Shown here: positions 10,745 to 24,204 of the stretch, piece by piece
How positions within the stretch are numbered: position 1 is the stretch's first letter
Layout of the letters: each line of letters opens with the position of its first letter
NCBI GenBank assembly: GCA_015478945.1
Contig: JABUQX010007766.1
Span: forward strand, 42,501 to 88,468
Reading direction: 5' to 3'
Source: Trachelipus rathkii
Taxonomy: Eukaryota > Arthropoda > Malacostraca > Isopoda > Trachelipodidae
DNA length: 45,968 nt
Position numbers and translations under genes: made by a program
Notes under the pieces: generated by a model
Databases searched by the model: none
Told to the model about the DNA's origin: nothing
Seen by the model: the letters and a program-made list of their open reading frames with translations, nothing else

Positions 10745-12050
10745 TCTGTATATGACCCCATTTTGCCCCCCCCAGGAATTGGACATCAAATTCGGGGAAT
10801 TTCGCCGATTTTGACCTTATAACACGAATTGTAGTGTTTTTGGCCTCCTAATGCGGTTTCCAGGTGTTTTTCCTGTTTACCATATTTTTTCCAATTTCAA
10901 ATTTTTCAGATCCGGAGTCAGTGACATTTGTATTCATCACAGAATTTTTTTGAAAATGGTACTTCACACTTGTATAATGCAAATGATGCGGTCTCCGGTT
11001 ACTTCCCCAAATGGACTGATTATTTTTTTCGAATGGTTTTTTGTAGTTGTGTGTGCGCGAAATGTCAAATTTGCGAAACACTTTTTTTTGGATTTTGAAT
11101 TGCAAAATTGCGATAATTTTCTATCCTGTTTGGATGAAGTGGAAGTGAATTTTCCGGACATATGTAGTTTCGGAGAGGCACTTTTTTATTAGTAATTTCC
11201 CCCTTGTATATGCCCATTAGTTTTGGATTTTTCATGGAAGTATCTAAAAAAAAAATTTCTGGGATATACTTTTAACATCTTTTGAGCTATAAAACACGAA
11301 AAAATATAATAAGGGTAAGAGATCATCACTGCTAACCATTACCAGCATGAATTTGATGATGATAGGCGTAAGTAGAAAATATCTTAATTTTCCATTTTCA
11401 AGCAATTATTAACAAAGTGCAATACTCTAGTATTTTTTTTACTACTTATCCGATCAACTACACTTTTCAGGCCTTGTTAGTGGCCCGTATAGACTCTTTT
11501 TTACTTAGATAATTTTTTTTGGTACTCAAAGAAATTTTTAAAATTAATTTTTTTTTGAAACTGTCCTTTTTCCAAGAATCCAAAACTAATGCATATACCC
11601 AAAGAAATTATGTAGTTAACTTATATCGTGCATCTTTCCCAGTCCACGAAACTATGAACATGAATTTCATACACACTTGCCAAACAAGATACAGAATTAT
11701 CCTTATTTTTCATTTCCAAAATCCAAAAAAGTGGGTTTTGGAAATTGGAGTAGTGATGGGCAAAACTAAAAAAAATGCGAAATATGCAAGTGCTTTTCGT
11801 GGTATGGAACATCCTTATGAGTTCATTTAGTTTGAGTCATTTTCAGAACAATTCTGGAGTTGATACCCGAATGTCCAAAAATGGGTTTTGAACATTGAAC
11901 ATTTTTGAAAAATGAAACCAGAACCCAAAACACGGCAAAAATGTCTTTAGAGGAAACAAATTAAGCTAGATTTGGGTTTATGGTCACAATAGTCTGAATT
12001 AATTAGAATTTGATGTATTCATGGTGCGGGATAATGGGGTACCAACATTA
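10745..12050. repeat. Large imperfect inverted repeat (about 0.5 kb arms)
   Basis: The left arm (about 10745-11265) matches the reverse complement of the right arm (about 11525-12050). Paired anchors, from outside in: GACCCCATTTTGCC near 10755 with GGATAATGGGGTACC near 12030; GACATCAAATTC near 10783 with GAATTTGATGTATTC near 12005; TTTTTTGGATTTTG near 11085 with CCAAAATCCAAAAAAG near 11717; ATTAGTTTTGGATT near 11217 with AATCCAAAACTAAT near 11577. The arms carry many mismatches and indels and are separated by about 260 bases. Short open frames in each arm (10851-11192, 11519-11830 and antisense ones) match no known family. It could be a foldback element or two inverted copies of a dispersed repeat. 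Confidence 0.78.
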
Positions 12051-13199
12051 AATATTGGGCATCATGCTGAAGGGCGTTTATGGTAATTTGTAAGTTGTTT
12101 ATTCATGTTACGGATTAACAGTTTTTAGTTATTATTTAATTTTTATAACCACTGTACCATAGAATTAAAGTTACCTAGTTGAATTATAGCATAATATCCC
12201 ATGGTCAGTTCCAAAAAATTATAATATATTTACAAGAGATTTTTTTTTGAATTTTTGTGAAATCATCATTTTTAGTGAATATTAAAGCAAAACAATTTTA
12301 AATATCTAAAGAGTCTTGTTCATAGCTAATACTGAATTGTTTGAGAGTCAAACTGATATATGGGTTTTTAAACTCTTAATCCATTAAATCAAAAATGAAA
12401 AAATATAATGTAGGATTGAAAAACAAGTGATTTCCAAAGTAAAGAGGAGATACCCCTTAGTTACAATGAAAATGTTAGTTAATTTTTTCTTATTCTAAAA
12501 ATTTGCAGTGAGAGTATTTTAGCAAACAATTATTCTCAAGGGATTGTACTCTAATTATCCTAATATATCATTTAATATAATCATATAATATATAATATAA
12601 TTAATAATAATTAAAGCCATAATAATAATTATCCGTAATTAATTGACATAATAATCTCTATTTATCTGAATTAATCTTAATAATATATCTCATATTAATA
12701 TCCCGGCAATATTCTTTTAATATTCAATATTATAATACTAATATTATACTAATACTATAAAATCTAATATATAATAATATAACTCATAATATAACAATAC
12801 ATAATCATTATATAATTATACTATAATAATGAATACACTGGTAGTTACTACTGCTCCCTGGTTCCCTTCATGACATTAAAGCAAAAATTTATTAAACTCA
12901 TTAAGTATGGCGCATTTATTCCATAAAAATGTACTAGGTTTAATTTTTTTTACTAATTTGGAGGAGATTAACCCATTGAATCTGCTAAATCCTATATGTT
13001 TGAGGTTCTCTTTATTCAATTGGTACCTTAATAAAATAGGCGGGAGAGTTTGGGTTGGAACTTAAACAGTGCTACTTTAACCAATCTAGTAAAGCGGAAA
13101 GATGTTACCCAGATTCGAAAAGAATTGAGCATCAAGTAAATTTGATAATTATGATATTGCCGCCAGCAGTGTATTTGGATAGCTTTCCATGAGAAAAAA
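12051..13199. other. AT-rich stretch without recognised gene
   Basis: Non-coding AT-rich sequence with a run of ATAAT and TATAA simple repeats at about 12555-12830. No open frame above about 60 codons and no recognised element. Confidence 0.5.
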
Positions 13200-14440
13200 T
13201 AGTACTACTATTATATATAATATTATCTATATATATATAGTTTATTACTATTATATATAATTATTATACTTACATCTATATAATTTAAGAATAGTACTTC
13301 ATATATTTGTACATCTAATTATCACCAATACTTGTTTTATAACAGAAAATTAAAAAGTGATTTTAAAAAAAACAAGCATATTTGGTTATATCAGTTAGTA
13401 TAAACAAACATAAAACATTTCAAATGCATAAGTACCCATGTTAATACATATCATTTTATTGAAAAATATGATTATTAAGTTAATAGGACACAATTGAGTA
13501 ACCATGTATCCAAGGAAAGGTCGTATAAGAGTTTCCTAACGTATCCAACCATGATTTGACATGAGCAAGTCGTTTTAAAGTCTGTAGTGTAACGAGGAAA
13601 TTGTTGACATTGTAGAGACAGATGTTGCTTGAAGTTTAGTTCTTTATTTGAAATTTCTTATAATTTAAGGCGAGGAGGTAGAACAATTTAGATTGAAGGA
13701 ATCCCAAAAGTTCGTGTGGAATCATGGGATATTGTGCCATAATCCCAACTGTAGATGATGAAGAAATCTAACACCCGTAGGAAGTTAATATGTATGAGTG
13801 TTCATCGAATGTGAGAGTTGTGAAATATGAGACATAATCCAAATAAATGATTTTTAATTCGTTTGTTGAGTACTTTTTTCTCGAGTTTTCTGATTGGGAT
13901 TTTGTGTATTATTTAAATTTTTAATTTTTCCTCATTTTTTTTGTGTTTTTCCTTTGTACTAGAGGATTGATTGAAGTTGGGTGTTATCGGTTACAATTAT
14001 ATAGGGTGTCCCTTGTAATTTGGTGTTCTTTTTGTGAGATAGTACCATAGTACAGAGGGATGCATTTAAATCCATATGTGAGAGGTTTTAATTTCATAAG
14101 TAAATTCATTAAAGTAAAGTATAAAAAGTTTTTGTTGAGATAATTTTGTGAGGCGAATTGAGTGCCAGCTTTTTTGAGTTATCACGTTTGCGGCTGGGAG
14201 AGTATTTCTGGAGGAGTATATTGGGAGAAGTTTTTTGATTCCTTTGGTAATTGATGTTGACTGATTTATCTGACGGAAGAGTGTTATTCAACATGAGGGT
14301 TATATGGTATTTCCCTTTGACTTATGTCAATTTTGCTACAGGAAATTTGAATTAAGTTACCCGAAATAAATTATGTTTCCCAAAACAGTTCTCATCGGGC
14401 GTGCTAACATTAATATTCTGATCTATACCTATCTATTTTA
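13200..14440. other. AT-rich stretch without recognised gene
   Basis: Starts with a short TA/ATT repeat (13200-13280). The plus strand becomes noticeably G- and T-rich around 13500-14300. At about 14002 the text TATAGGGTGTCCCTTGTAAT resembles a mariner-like terminus, but no matching opposite end was found. The minus-strand frame 14109-14294 is short and unrecognised. Confidence 0.4.
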
Positions 14441-15290
14441 TATATTATTACTTATATTATTTTTATTGCCTAACTATATATTTATATTATATATATTATA
14501 CTCTATTCTATAATCATTTATATACAAATTTATAGACTATATTTAGTTTTTATTACCTATAAATCTATTCTTTCTAACAATCCATTTTACAATCTAGCTC
14601 TCTCAATTTTGTAGACTTTTTCTATCTTTTAATATATATATAGTATTATCTAATATATATTATTATATGGCAGCTCCAGCGTATTGTGTATAAAATTTAC
14701 CGCTACAGGAAAAAAGACATTTTTGAGTGGTTTACGAAGCAAATTTTAGATGGAAACATTAAAAAATATATTTTTTCTATATGTTATTAATCAGATTACA
14801 ATATGTTTATTTAGAGTGGAAGGTAAACCGTGTGATTGACTTGTGTACTAAATTACCTTAATGGTAAAGAGTTGCAAAAGTTTTTAATACTTAAGCTTTG
14901 CGAGTGTTATTTTTTCTTTTTATTCTTTTTAGGGGATTAGGCAGAGGAGGGAAGAGGGGGAAGGCTAATTGTTGTCACAGGTCTAGGCAGAGGGAGCTTA
15001 TTCCTAGATTTGTTACCCGTGGGATTTCCTTTATTAAAAGAAAAGTGAGTTCACAACATTTGGCACTTGCGTGTCCCTAGGGTAGCGAGTCCTAGTTTCT
15101 CAGAAACAGGTAATCTCTAAAGTTTATTCCACATTTTAATATTTTAATTTTTCAAAAGGTATTTTTTTCTTTCTTATTACAGATGGAGGTGACAATAATG
15201 TCTACTGATTAAATGTTATTTATTTTATCCTGTAACTGTCTAGTTTTTTTTACAGTGTGATTTTGGGAGGGTCGCAGGCATTCATACTAT
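14441..15290. other. AT repeat, then island without recognised gene
   Basis: AT low complexity to about 14665, then ordinary sequence. A 60-residue plus frame at 14898-15080 has a Gly/Arg-rich start (GLGRGGKRGKA) and a purine-rich nucleotide run (GGCAGAGGAGGGAAGAGGGG at 14940-14959). It matches no family I recognise. Confidence 0.4.
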
Positions 15291-15445
15291 ATATTACTTA
15301 TACTTATATATATATATATCTATATTAATATTATATAATATTATATACTAATTTTTATTATCTTTTCTTTATATACTTATATTATTACTATTTTATATAT
15401 TATATATCTTTATATATATATGTTGTATGTGTGTGTGTGAGAATT
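15291..15445. repeat. TA-rich repeat with short (GT)n
   Basis: Degenerate TA/ATT repeat followed by TATGTTGTATGTGTGTGTG at about 15418-15437. Confidence 0.88.
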
Positions 15446-16139
15446 TTACTGGCCTACGTAATGTGTAAATTAGTATGACGTATGTACATTATTAGGCAAC
15501 CCAGAAGTGAATAAATAGTTTTTAAGGGCTGAGACCCCGAGGGCTATTCATTAAGTTATTTTTTTTTCCGTCGATTACTGTATAGAATGCTTTTTAAGCA
15601 TTTATTTAATTCATACAATTTGGAAAGAATGGTGTATTGATCAGTGTTTATTTCAATGATGTGTATGGTAATTCATATCACCACTGTATTGTTGAAGTAT
15701 ATTTTAAGTGTCAAAATGAGATTGGTTAGAAGATTACTGCTTTTGGGCACATGTAAAATTATTATGGTAATAAGAATGCAAGACAATGTAGAGAGATGTA
15801 AATAGTTAGGAAAGTAGGAATTGTTTTTTGGCACTGATTTTAAAACGTTGGCATTAAAACGAATTGAGTATTTTTAATAATTAAAAATTGATATGTAACC
15901 ATTTTTCCATGATTGTCTTGTATTTTTATTTCGATGGTGTCATAAGTAGTTTTCAGTTATTAACTTAAGTAAATCTATATTAATACAACAAGGATGTAGA
16001 GGTTTAACTAAGATGACCTAAACTTCAGAAATGTAAATAGATATGTAAAGTAAGTAGCTTATTTACACCTAACTAAACTCATTTCACTGTCTGATTTTGT
16101 TAATGAGCTAATTGATATTTTTTTATCTCATTTATTTAT
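15446..16139. other. AT-rich stretch without recognised gene
   Basis: No open frame of note, no RNA gene and no recognised repeat. I see nothing supportable in it. Confidence 0.5.
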
Positions 16140-17060
16140 TAAGTAATGTATTATTATTATTATTTATTATACTTATAATATATTATTTTATATTCTTATA
16201 TTACTTTTCTTTATATATATTTGCCTTATGAATTTTGCATATTCTGTATTATTATCTTATTCTGTATGTTATAGTTGCTGTATTTGCTATATTATTTTTT
16301 ATATATATATATTATATTTAGTATATACTTTATTATTATATGTTTATTTATCTGTATTATTCCTATATTATTTAATATTTTAAATTATTTATATATATAT
16401 ATATATTCTTCTTATTTCATTTATCTATGTATATTTTTTCTATATATTTTATATTTATATTTTGATTATATTTTGTTATATCTGTAATTTTCTTTCTATA
16501 TTTACTAATATTATTTTATATAGTTGTAATTTGTTGATGCCTTTTTTTGCATTATTTGTTTGTTAAATTTATTACAACATTTTATTCTATATATTTATCT
16601 TTTTATTATTATTATTCTGCTTATATTTTATATTATATTATATCACAGTATATATTATTATCCTAGATATAAAATAAAAATCTCGATGTTTATATACGGA
16701 TAGTATTATATCTATTTATTATATATATATATTTATTATATATATATTATTATATATTAGGTATATATTATATCTTACTATATATATAATATATATAATA
16801 TTAATATTATATTATATTATATATTTATCTATTTTATCATATTTTTTAATATTTATTGTATTTGATTTACTTATATTATAATTCTATAATTAATATTATT
16901 ATATATAATAATTTATACTTATAATATATATATTTATTATCTATATTATATATAATATATATTAATATTATATATATATATATATTATTTTATATATAAT
17001 TATATCTTTTACTTTATTATATATAATATTATATTTATAATTATTATATTTATATATAGA

Positions 17061-17091
<31 letters not shown>

Positions 17092-17285
17092 TATATATAT
17101 ATATTTTATATTATATTATATAATTTATTATAGCGGCTATTTTATAGTATTATATACTTATATATCTAATATATAATATAATAGTTATATAATTATTATC
17201 TTTTATATACTATTATATTTCATTATTATTCATAATTATTCTTAATATGCTATTATTTATATTTATTATTACTATATATATTTGG
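16140..17285. repeat. Degenerate TA/TTA low-complexity block
   Basis: More than 1.1 kb of TAT, TTAT and TATA words with scattered C and G. The 70-residue frame 16275-16487 is a Tyr/Ile/Leu/Phe translation of this repeat and should not be taken for a membrane protein. Confidence 0.9.
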
Positions 17286-17880
17286 TCTTGGGGAAATCAA
17301 CAATCATAGGTGGTTCTAGTTATGGAATTGTAAATAATAGATCAGGGTACCCTTCTTTAAGTTAACATCTGGCGTTAATACACAATTTTGGATCTGCTTT
17401 ACCCAGGTTATGTTTATTCCAAGTATTGCAAGAGTCAATCCCGTGTACTCATACCTGTAAAACATGATTATATATAATATATTATATATATATATTTATT
17501 TATAAAGCTGATATATTATAGATATTTGTATATATTTATTTATAATATCTATATATATAGTTTATATTATATATATAAATATTTACGATTTTGTTTCCTC
17601 AAATTTAAAGTTGCTATTCCTGTTATTTATATTCTTATAGATATTAGACTCACTAAAGACATATAATATTATCTTAATAATATATCTATAATTTATCTAT
17701 ATATATATGGCTTAAACTTAATCTTTGTGACTTACTTTTATTCCTGATTTATTATTATTATTATATTATATATATTTATATATATAATTTATCTGGAAAA
17801 AATATAATACTCCTATACTATATCTATCTATTATATATATATCTCTATATATATATATAATATTTACGATGGTGATAACT
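17286..17880. other. Short islands among TA repeats
   Basis: Ordinary islands at about 17286-17465 and 17582-17640, separated by TA repeats (17466-17580, 17650-17870). No gene is visible. Confidence 0.5.
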
Positions 17881-18225
17881 ATTTCTTTTTATTTATATGA
17901 TTTCACTCTTTAGTTGAGCGGCGGAGTTGGTCCGTATGACCTTTATTCCACTATCACTATATCCATACCATCCTCAACTATTCTAGCACACTACTTTCCT
18001 ATATTTCGATTCTTTATTCAATCTATTTTTTGGTCTCACTCATCTCTTTTATCCTAGACCTAAAACTCTATACGACCTGTTCATCTTCTCCAATGCAATC
18101 CTTTCAACAAATTACTCCTACATATCTCTCACACTTCATACTCCACGTTCTTGTACAAAAACCGTCTTAACTAGCATCTCCAAATACCTTCCCAACTGAT
18201 AATTTTACTAATACTATCATCTATA
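17881..18225. other. Pyrimidine-rich island
   Basis: From about 17930 the plus strand is almost G-free and rich in C, T and A (for example TCACTATATCCATACCATCC at 17956-17975). No long open frame or recognised element. The composition contrasts with the G-rich blocks after 33 kb. Confidence 0.5.
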
Positions 18226-18806
18226 TTATTATTTATCTATCTATAACTATTATTTATATATAATATTTATATTATATTATTATATATATATATGATTATT
18301 ATACTTATACTATTATTATTATATATTATATATATAATATACTTATACTATATTTACTATTAATAATTATATATACTATACTATATACTATATATATATA
18401 TCTAATATATATATATATTCATATATTTATATATTGTTATGTTTATTATTTTTTATATATATATATATTATATATATATATTCTCTATATATATCATTAT
18501 ATATGTCAATTATTTTATTTTTATTATAATTATAATTGATATATATATATGATATATCATATTATATTATATTCGGTATAGTATATATATCGTATTACTA
18601 ATATTAGTATTTGTACATTATTTATATATATAATATATCATATACATGCCATCTATCTACATTTTATTATATATATATAATACGTATATATATATATCAT
18701 TATATATTATAATATATAGCTATACCCTCTTATTATTATATATTATGTATAGTAATATTATATATTCATTTTATTGGACTAGTAACATATCATTTCAGGC
18801 TACATC
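18226..18806. repeat. Degenerate TA repeat block
   Basis: TA, TTA and TATC words for most of the stretch, with an ordinary stub at about 18775-18806. Confidence 0.88.
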
Positions 18807-19735
18807 ATGGATGTTTTAATCATACTACCATATCTACTATTTCTACTTGAGAGGGAGATGTTTATAATATTATTTCTTATATATTATTTTATATCTGATA
18901 AGTTATATGTGTATGGACTATTTGATAGCTTTATATATACGCCCCTATATCTAGTTTTTATATATAATGTATCTATTTATATGCCAACGTATAAAAATTC
19001 GCATATTATATTATATTATATATATATCTCACTATATTATCTATTTATAATATCTTATATATTCTCATAGCTACCCGTCGTGCCGTGTCCTTCTCCAGGT
19101 CACGTACCCTACCGTATATGTATATCGTATCTCCTATAGGACTCTATATTTAAATTGTGTGCTTGCTAACAGCTTATCTATACTTATCAAAAGGCGTCCC
19201 CGTGAGGTAAGTTTGAATACCCGTGCTCCCCACGGTGCCAACACGTTGCAACGCCATTGACGAAGCCGGGGGTACCTATAATGGGAGGCCACGGTCTGCC
19301 AAGAGCATGCTGGATAGCGGCGCGCTGTTGGATTCACCGTTTGAACAGAAATGCAAATACCTAGATAGTTTGTTTAGTAACCATGTTCATGGCACCATAC
19401 TTTACAGCCTCTAACCTTACTACCACTAAACTGCAACCCTCGCACAACGCTATGGCGCTACATTTCTTGCCTGTAAAGTCTGTTTCTTCACGTCGTGTCT
19501 CTATTTTAAATCATTTTTATATTTGCACTGCATACTAACCACCAGACTTAGAGCAGCGACAGTATGGTTTGGCAGGGCCATCATCCACTCCCGCTCTTCT
19601 CTAGTCCTCTCCCCGCTGTTCTGTCGTAGTGCCTCATAGGTATATATCTACTACTGACCCCCGCTACTTTACCACGCCATTAGTAGATGAATCTGGTCCA
19701 CTATTCCTAATATATAAATTTATTATGACTACCCT
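18807..19735. other. Island with unrecognised open frames
   Basis: An AT-rich 87-residue frame (18807-19070) is hydrophobic and probably compositional. From about 19070 composition becomes balanced. A 63-codon plus frame (19223-19414; it begins at GTG, so it is probably internal) contains NAIDEAGGTYNGRPRSA, more protein-like than most frames here, and is overlapped by a 67-residue minus frame (19134-19337). Neither is recognised, and no splice sites were established. Confidence 0.3.
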
Positions 19736-19821
19736 CATATTCGAGAAGGAATTCGGCTTCTGGATACCTTATACATTCTAATACCACGTTGTTCGTGTCT
19801 TAGAATTGAACAGCCTACTTA

Positions 19822-20196
19822 ATGGTTTCTGTACTGCAGTCATACGCTTCTCTTGTCCAAATCTTAATTGTATATGTTGGGTGTCAAAACAATGTCTGCA
19901 TTATTATGTTGCTAAATTTCCAAATATTACTAAATAATGATTTTTTACATTTCAATATCAGAGGCATTCCTAATTATACTTTAAGACCATTACCTGGCAT
20001 GAAAGATGCGCTCCTGCCATTATCCCCCTGTGTAGTCTGCTGTAAAGGTAATTATCCCCAAAACACGGGTAGTCGGCCAGAAATAAAATCGAATAATGTT
20101 GCGTTTAAAGAGTCAATCTATTTTGTGATCAGAGAAAAAGATTCAGTTATCGTCCCGTATCTATATATTATTTTATATATATATAATTATTTATAG
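19822..20196 (+). other. 124-codon open frame, unrecognised
   Basis: One of the longer open frames not made mainly of simple repeat. The N-terminal third is hydrophobic (VSVLQSYASLVQILIVYVG). The middle has a cysteine pair pattern (CVVCC) and charged sequence. The last 15 or so residues are translated TA repeat (YIILYIYNYL), so any true coding part must end before about 20150. I recognise no domain. It may be a fragment of a decayed element or a chance frame. Confidence 0.18.
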
Positions 20197-20199
20197 TAA

Positions 20200-23096
20200 T
20201 TTTTATAATATAATATATAATTAATATAAAGGTAATTAGTAGTGTTGGTAATCTGACCATTCAAATATTAAATTGTGCGGTGTCCGTAACTTTTGTTAAA
20301 CCCGTTTAAAAGGGGGGATGTGTAAATTGTGATAGGTAACTGTTGCGAATGGTAATGGATGTGGTATCATCAAGTTGCACGCACCAAGGGATGAGAATAT
20401 GAGTTAATTCGGACCGCATGGCAATGAGCTCCAAACCGGAGACTATGTTTGTGCTTTAAAGTAACCAAAGCATAGAGTAATTTAAGATTTGACTATGACT
20501 GAACTACAGAAACTTTGGACAGCGCTTGTTCACATTGTAACTCGAGAAATGTGCAGTTCTCTTTGAGCATCTTTTAAATTTTTCTTTAGATTTCTTTATG
20601 ACGGCCAACATACTACATTGTTCAAATCGGTATGTTCAAATGGTGTGTCGTACGTTGCTTTCAGCTCTGCGGATGCCGCGACTAAGTTCGTACCCAGTGG
20701 ACTTATATGCCACCCTGATAAGATAATAATACTATACTCTCTATTTACTTAACCCGCCGATATAAATATATAAAGATGGTCCTTAAGTAATTCACCTGGT
20801 CATGGAATAACGAGTGCAATCCAAATGACTTCTACATTCTGTCCGAAAAGCTCATCGTAATAGAAATAATAAGCCGCCGTTGTTTTCTGATCCATAACAT
20901 AATTCTCTCTAAGTAGAAAAAGCAAATTAGGAAGCCATCTAATGGATTCGGATATTCAATTTTCGATATTAATTAACAAATCCTCCCCCTGAAGGTCACT
21001 GAAGGGGGTTTGACATCCTTTCTCGATATAAACAAGAAATACCGATATTCTTTTCCTCTCCATTTCCTTTTATTAGTAGAACAAACGAAATATCGGTAAT
21101 CATCTCCTTCCTAATGCAAAAGTTCATTGATATCAAACTTTCACAGCTTCACAGCTTCACAGCTCCATTTACGTAAAACACAACTTATTCTGATACCAGA
21201 CTAAATTTTTACAAATCAGTATCAAATTTTTTGGCAATAATTTCTGCTCACCATCCTATTATTATCTCTTAACACTTATAACACAAAAAAGATACATAAA
21301 ATACCATTGTATCCAATCATTATCTACTATGTATCTCACATTAAAATATAAACATAAAATTCGTAATCAAAGATTTATAAAAATCTCCCCCAACATAAAT
21401 ACTCCCAGAGGCCGCATAAAGATTGATTGAGCAGAGAGAGAGTTTGACGTTAACTCGCACAACGATGGAGAGCAACTTATTTTGTTCAAAAAACAAGCAT
21501 TTTCAAAAATTCAAATAAATTCAATTTAAGTAAGAATTTAATTCCCATCTTATTCGAAATTGTCTTGAATTTCTGGCTTAAGTATACGTTTAGTTAATAT
21601 TTTGTGTTTTGTAGTAGTTTCTACTTAAGAAATTTTCTTTTAATAATAAAAAAATGACATAAAAATAATGCAAAACAATATAAATACTATAATAATATCT
21701 AATAACTTCCGATTATTTTCTTCTGATATTGCATTAATTTCCTCTAATACTAGTCTAGAGAATAATTCGCAATCGATGAAGCATTTTTTCTTCATATCGT
21801 GGCAGCACGTGTTTTGTCGTAAAGCCTCGGGACACCTTTAGAGATTTTGAATTCAACACTTGAATGAACTAGTTTAACACAGCAGTTGTAGAAAAATTAA
21901 AATTACAGAATTAGATATTAGATTTTAGCATTCATCATTATAGTGAACTTAAGGGAGCACTACGTTGACTTATGTTACAGGGTCTGGTTTAGAGTTTAAT
22001 ACAAAGCAATTCTGAATGCAGTTTTTTTCCGGAGGGAAAGACTATAAATGTAACAAAGTGATAAGGTATGTACGCTTAATTACAGGCGCCTACTCCGCAG
22101 AAGTATAGAGAGCAATGTGTTAAAACACTCATATATACAGGCCTTATAAATGGTGCTCGATTGGAACATTTTGGATGCTGAGTTAAAAGATATAAACCAG
22201 AGACCTGACAACTGTAAGCCGACCTTTAAATTAACGAGTAGAAATATAAACAGCGAGAACATCGACAAACTCTATAAAATACATTGAATTTCTGTCAAGT
22301 CTTTGAGTTGAATAATAAAGTTTATATTTTTAAACTTCAAGGGCCGTTTGATACCTAATGCCTCTGCGACAGCCCTTAATACGTTCGCACATTAATCTAC
22401 AAGCAGCTCAAAAATCACAGTTAAACTATACCACAAAACAAGAAAGCTTTCTTCCTGCTTTCTCTACTAAGGATACCCTTTAAGTTAATCACCATGTCGT
22501 GTACCAGTTCGCATGTCCCGAGTAAGACTGTACAGTCGAACGTATATTGGTTACACGGACTAAGTCAGAAGATGACCACATGGGGACATACCAAAGCAAG
22601 CTTATTAAAACCAGTAAATCATATACGAACGATTTATTCCACTGACATAACAAGACAACTGTACCTGATTTTACAAGAATCATATTGACAAATTACACGT
22701 CCTCATCGTGCAGCCAAAAACGAAATTGAGCTGAGGCTTATTGACATAAAACACTCCTAAAATCCAGACATTAACTGAATTTAAAGTGTATTTGTCCCTA
22801 TGTTAGAATATAAATTGAAATGCTGCCGAAAGTGCCTATAAATCTAGAGAAAATCAATTTGTAAGATTTAATATTTTTTCAAATCTAGTGTTAAAAAAGG
22901 ATAAGTGTCATCAATTGTTAGAATTCTAAGACTCTGGAAGATGTCCTAGGTTTACGATGAAACCGGCTCCAGGGATCAGTATATAAGGAGAAATATGCTA
23001 CATTTCTTGCAAATTATCATCTCATAGAGAGTTAAAGGAATTAAATGAATAATCAGAAGAAAAATATTTAGGGAATTGTATACTAAAAGTACAGAC
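20200..23096. other. Mixed-composition stretch, no recognised gene
   Basis: About 2.9 kb of ordinary sequence. A purine run AAAAGGGGGGATGTGTAA at about 20308-20325 looks like a polypurine tract followed by an LTR start (TGT), but no matching second LTR, primer-binding site or pol motif was found. A TCACAGCT/TCACAGCT triplication occurs near 21142-21165. Overlapping 64-residue frames on both strands at 22489-22688, and a 62-residue minus frame at 22080-22268, match nothing I know. Confidence 0.4.
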
Positions 23097-23215
23097 TTAT
23101 ATAATATAATAATAATAATTCCATAATAATAATTACATATATAAATAATCAAACTAGTAATAACTAATAAAAAATCTATATAATAATTATAGTAAATAAT
23201 AATAGATAATAGTTA
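23097..23215. repeat. ATAAT-rich low complexity
   Basis: Runs of ATAATAATA and related words with no other signal. Confidence 0.8.
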
Positions 23216-24200
23216 CCGCCCAGCGTGCAGCTTATATATCCCCAGGTCTAGATTCTAGGGCAGGGTTGCCACAAAAGAATTAAAGAGAATTACAACAATG
23301 GAATGGTTTAACAAATGTTGCTTTGAAAAAAGTCGTATACTTGTTAGGTGTATTTTTTCATGGCACCAAAGTTGCTGAGGGTAATTCTGCATTTTAGCAA
23401 GTATTTTTTTAAAAGTAGTATTAATTAATGTTGAGCTACCGACTCAACTAATTTAATAATAAGCTATGACTTGTTATTGTATATAATTAAGGCTAAATTC
23501 ATTAGTAGCGTTTTCATGAGTACATTTTCTTAATAATAGATCAAGTAAAATATTTAAGGAAGAAAAAAGTTAAATTCCCTAGCAGATATTATGTTCACAG
23601 CTAATATTATATAATATAGAACGTAGGGATATATTTAGAAGCTAAATAGGAACTTTATTAATTGGAAACTTCTTTAGGTAGTAATTGGAAATTGGAGGGT
23701 AAATGGAAGGCTCTTTAAACTGGGGTTTTTATGCTGTTGTATTTGGAGGACAGTTGCATTTATTTAAAATATATATTTGTCGAGAGAGGAGAATTAGGAG
23801 ATAATCTAAGATTATTTTAACTAATGTTGACTACCAAATACAAATCAAGTTTAAAATCTAATTTTTGTGTGTAGAAATGTCCCGTCCGCCAATATAGAAT
23901 CACTGTCGATTAAACTATCATGAATCTAATCCTACAATCCTGTTCAGGGAGTTCCTGTCGTAGCGATGGGTTCGAGTGTGGAGATGCACACCGCATGGTT
24001 TCATAGTTAAGTTTTCGGGAAACTATAGGTCCTCATTTTATCCAAACCACTGTATCAGATTTGTGACTAACATATATCAATTTTCTATATATTGTTCATT
24101 TATGCATAATCATAACTGAATAAATGACAAACTCAGTGACTAGAAATTTTTTTTAATTAAGACACAGAGAGTAGGATTGTACAAGACAGATGGATTCTTA
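23216..24200. other. Stretch without recognised gene
   Basis: Ordinary AT-rich sequence with no open frame over about 60 codons and no recognised repeat. Confidence 0.5.
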
Positions 24201-24204
24201 GTAG

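Noticed and set aside
16275..16487. Hydrophobic frame resembling a membrane protein
   Set aside because: Tyr/Ile/Leu/Phe composition comes directly from TA/TTA repeats; the same applies to 18807-19070 and 28242-28433.
23940..23990. GGTTCGAGT as a second tRNA B-box
   Set aside because: No A-box at the proper distance upstream and no pairing arms.
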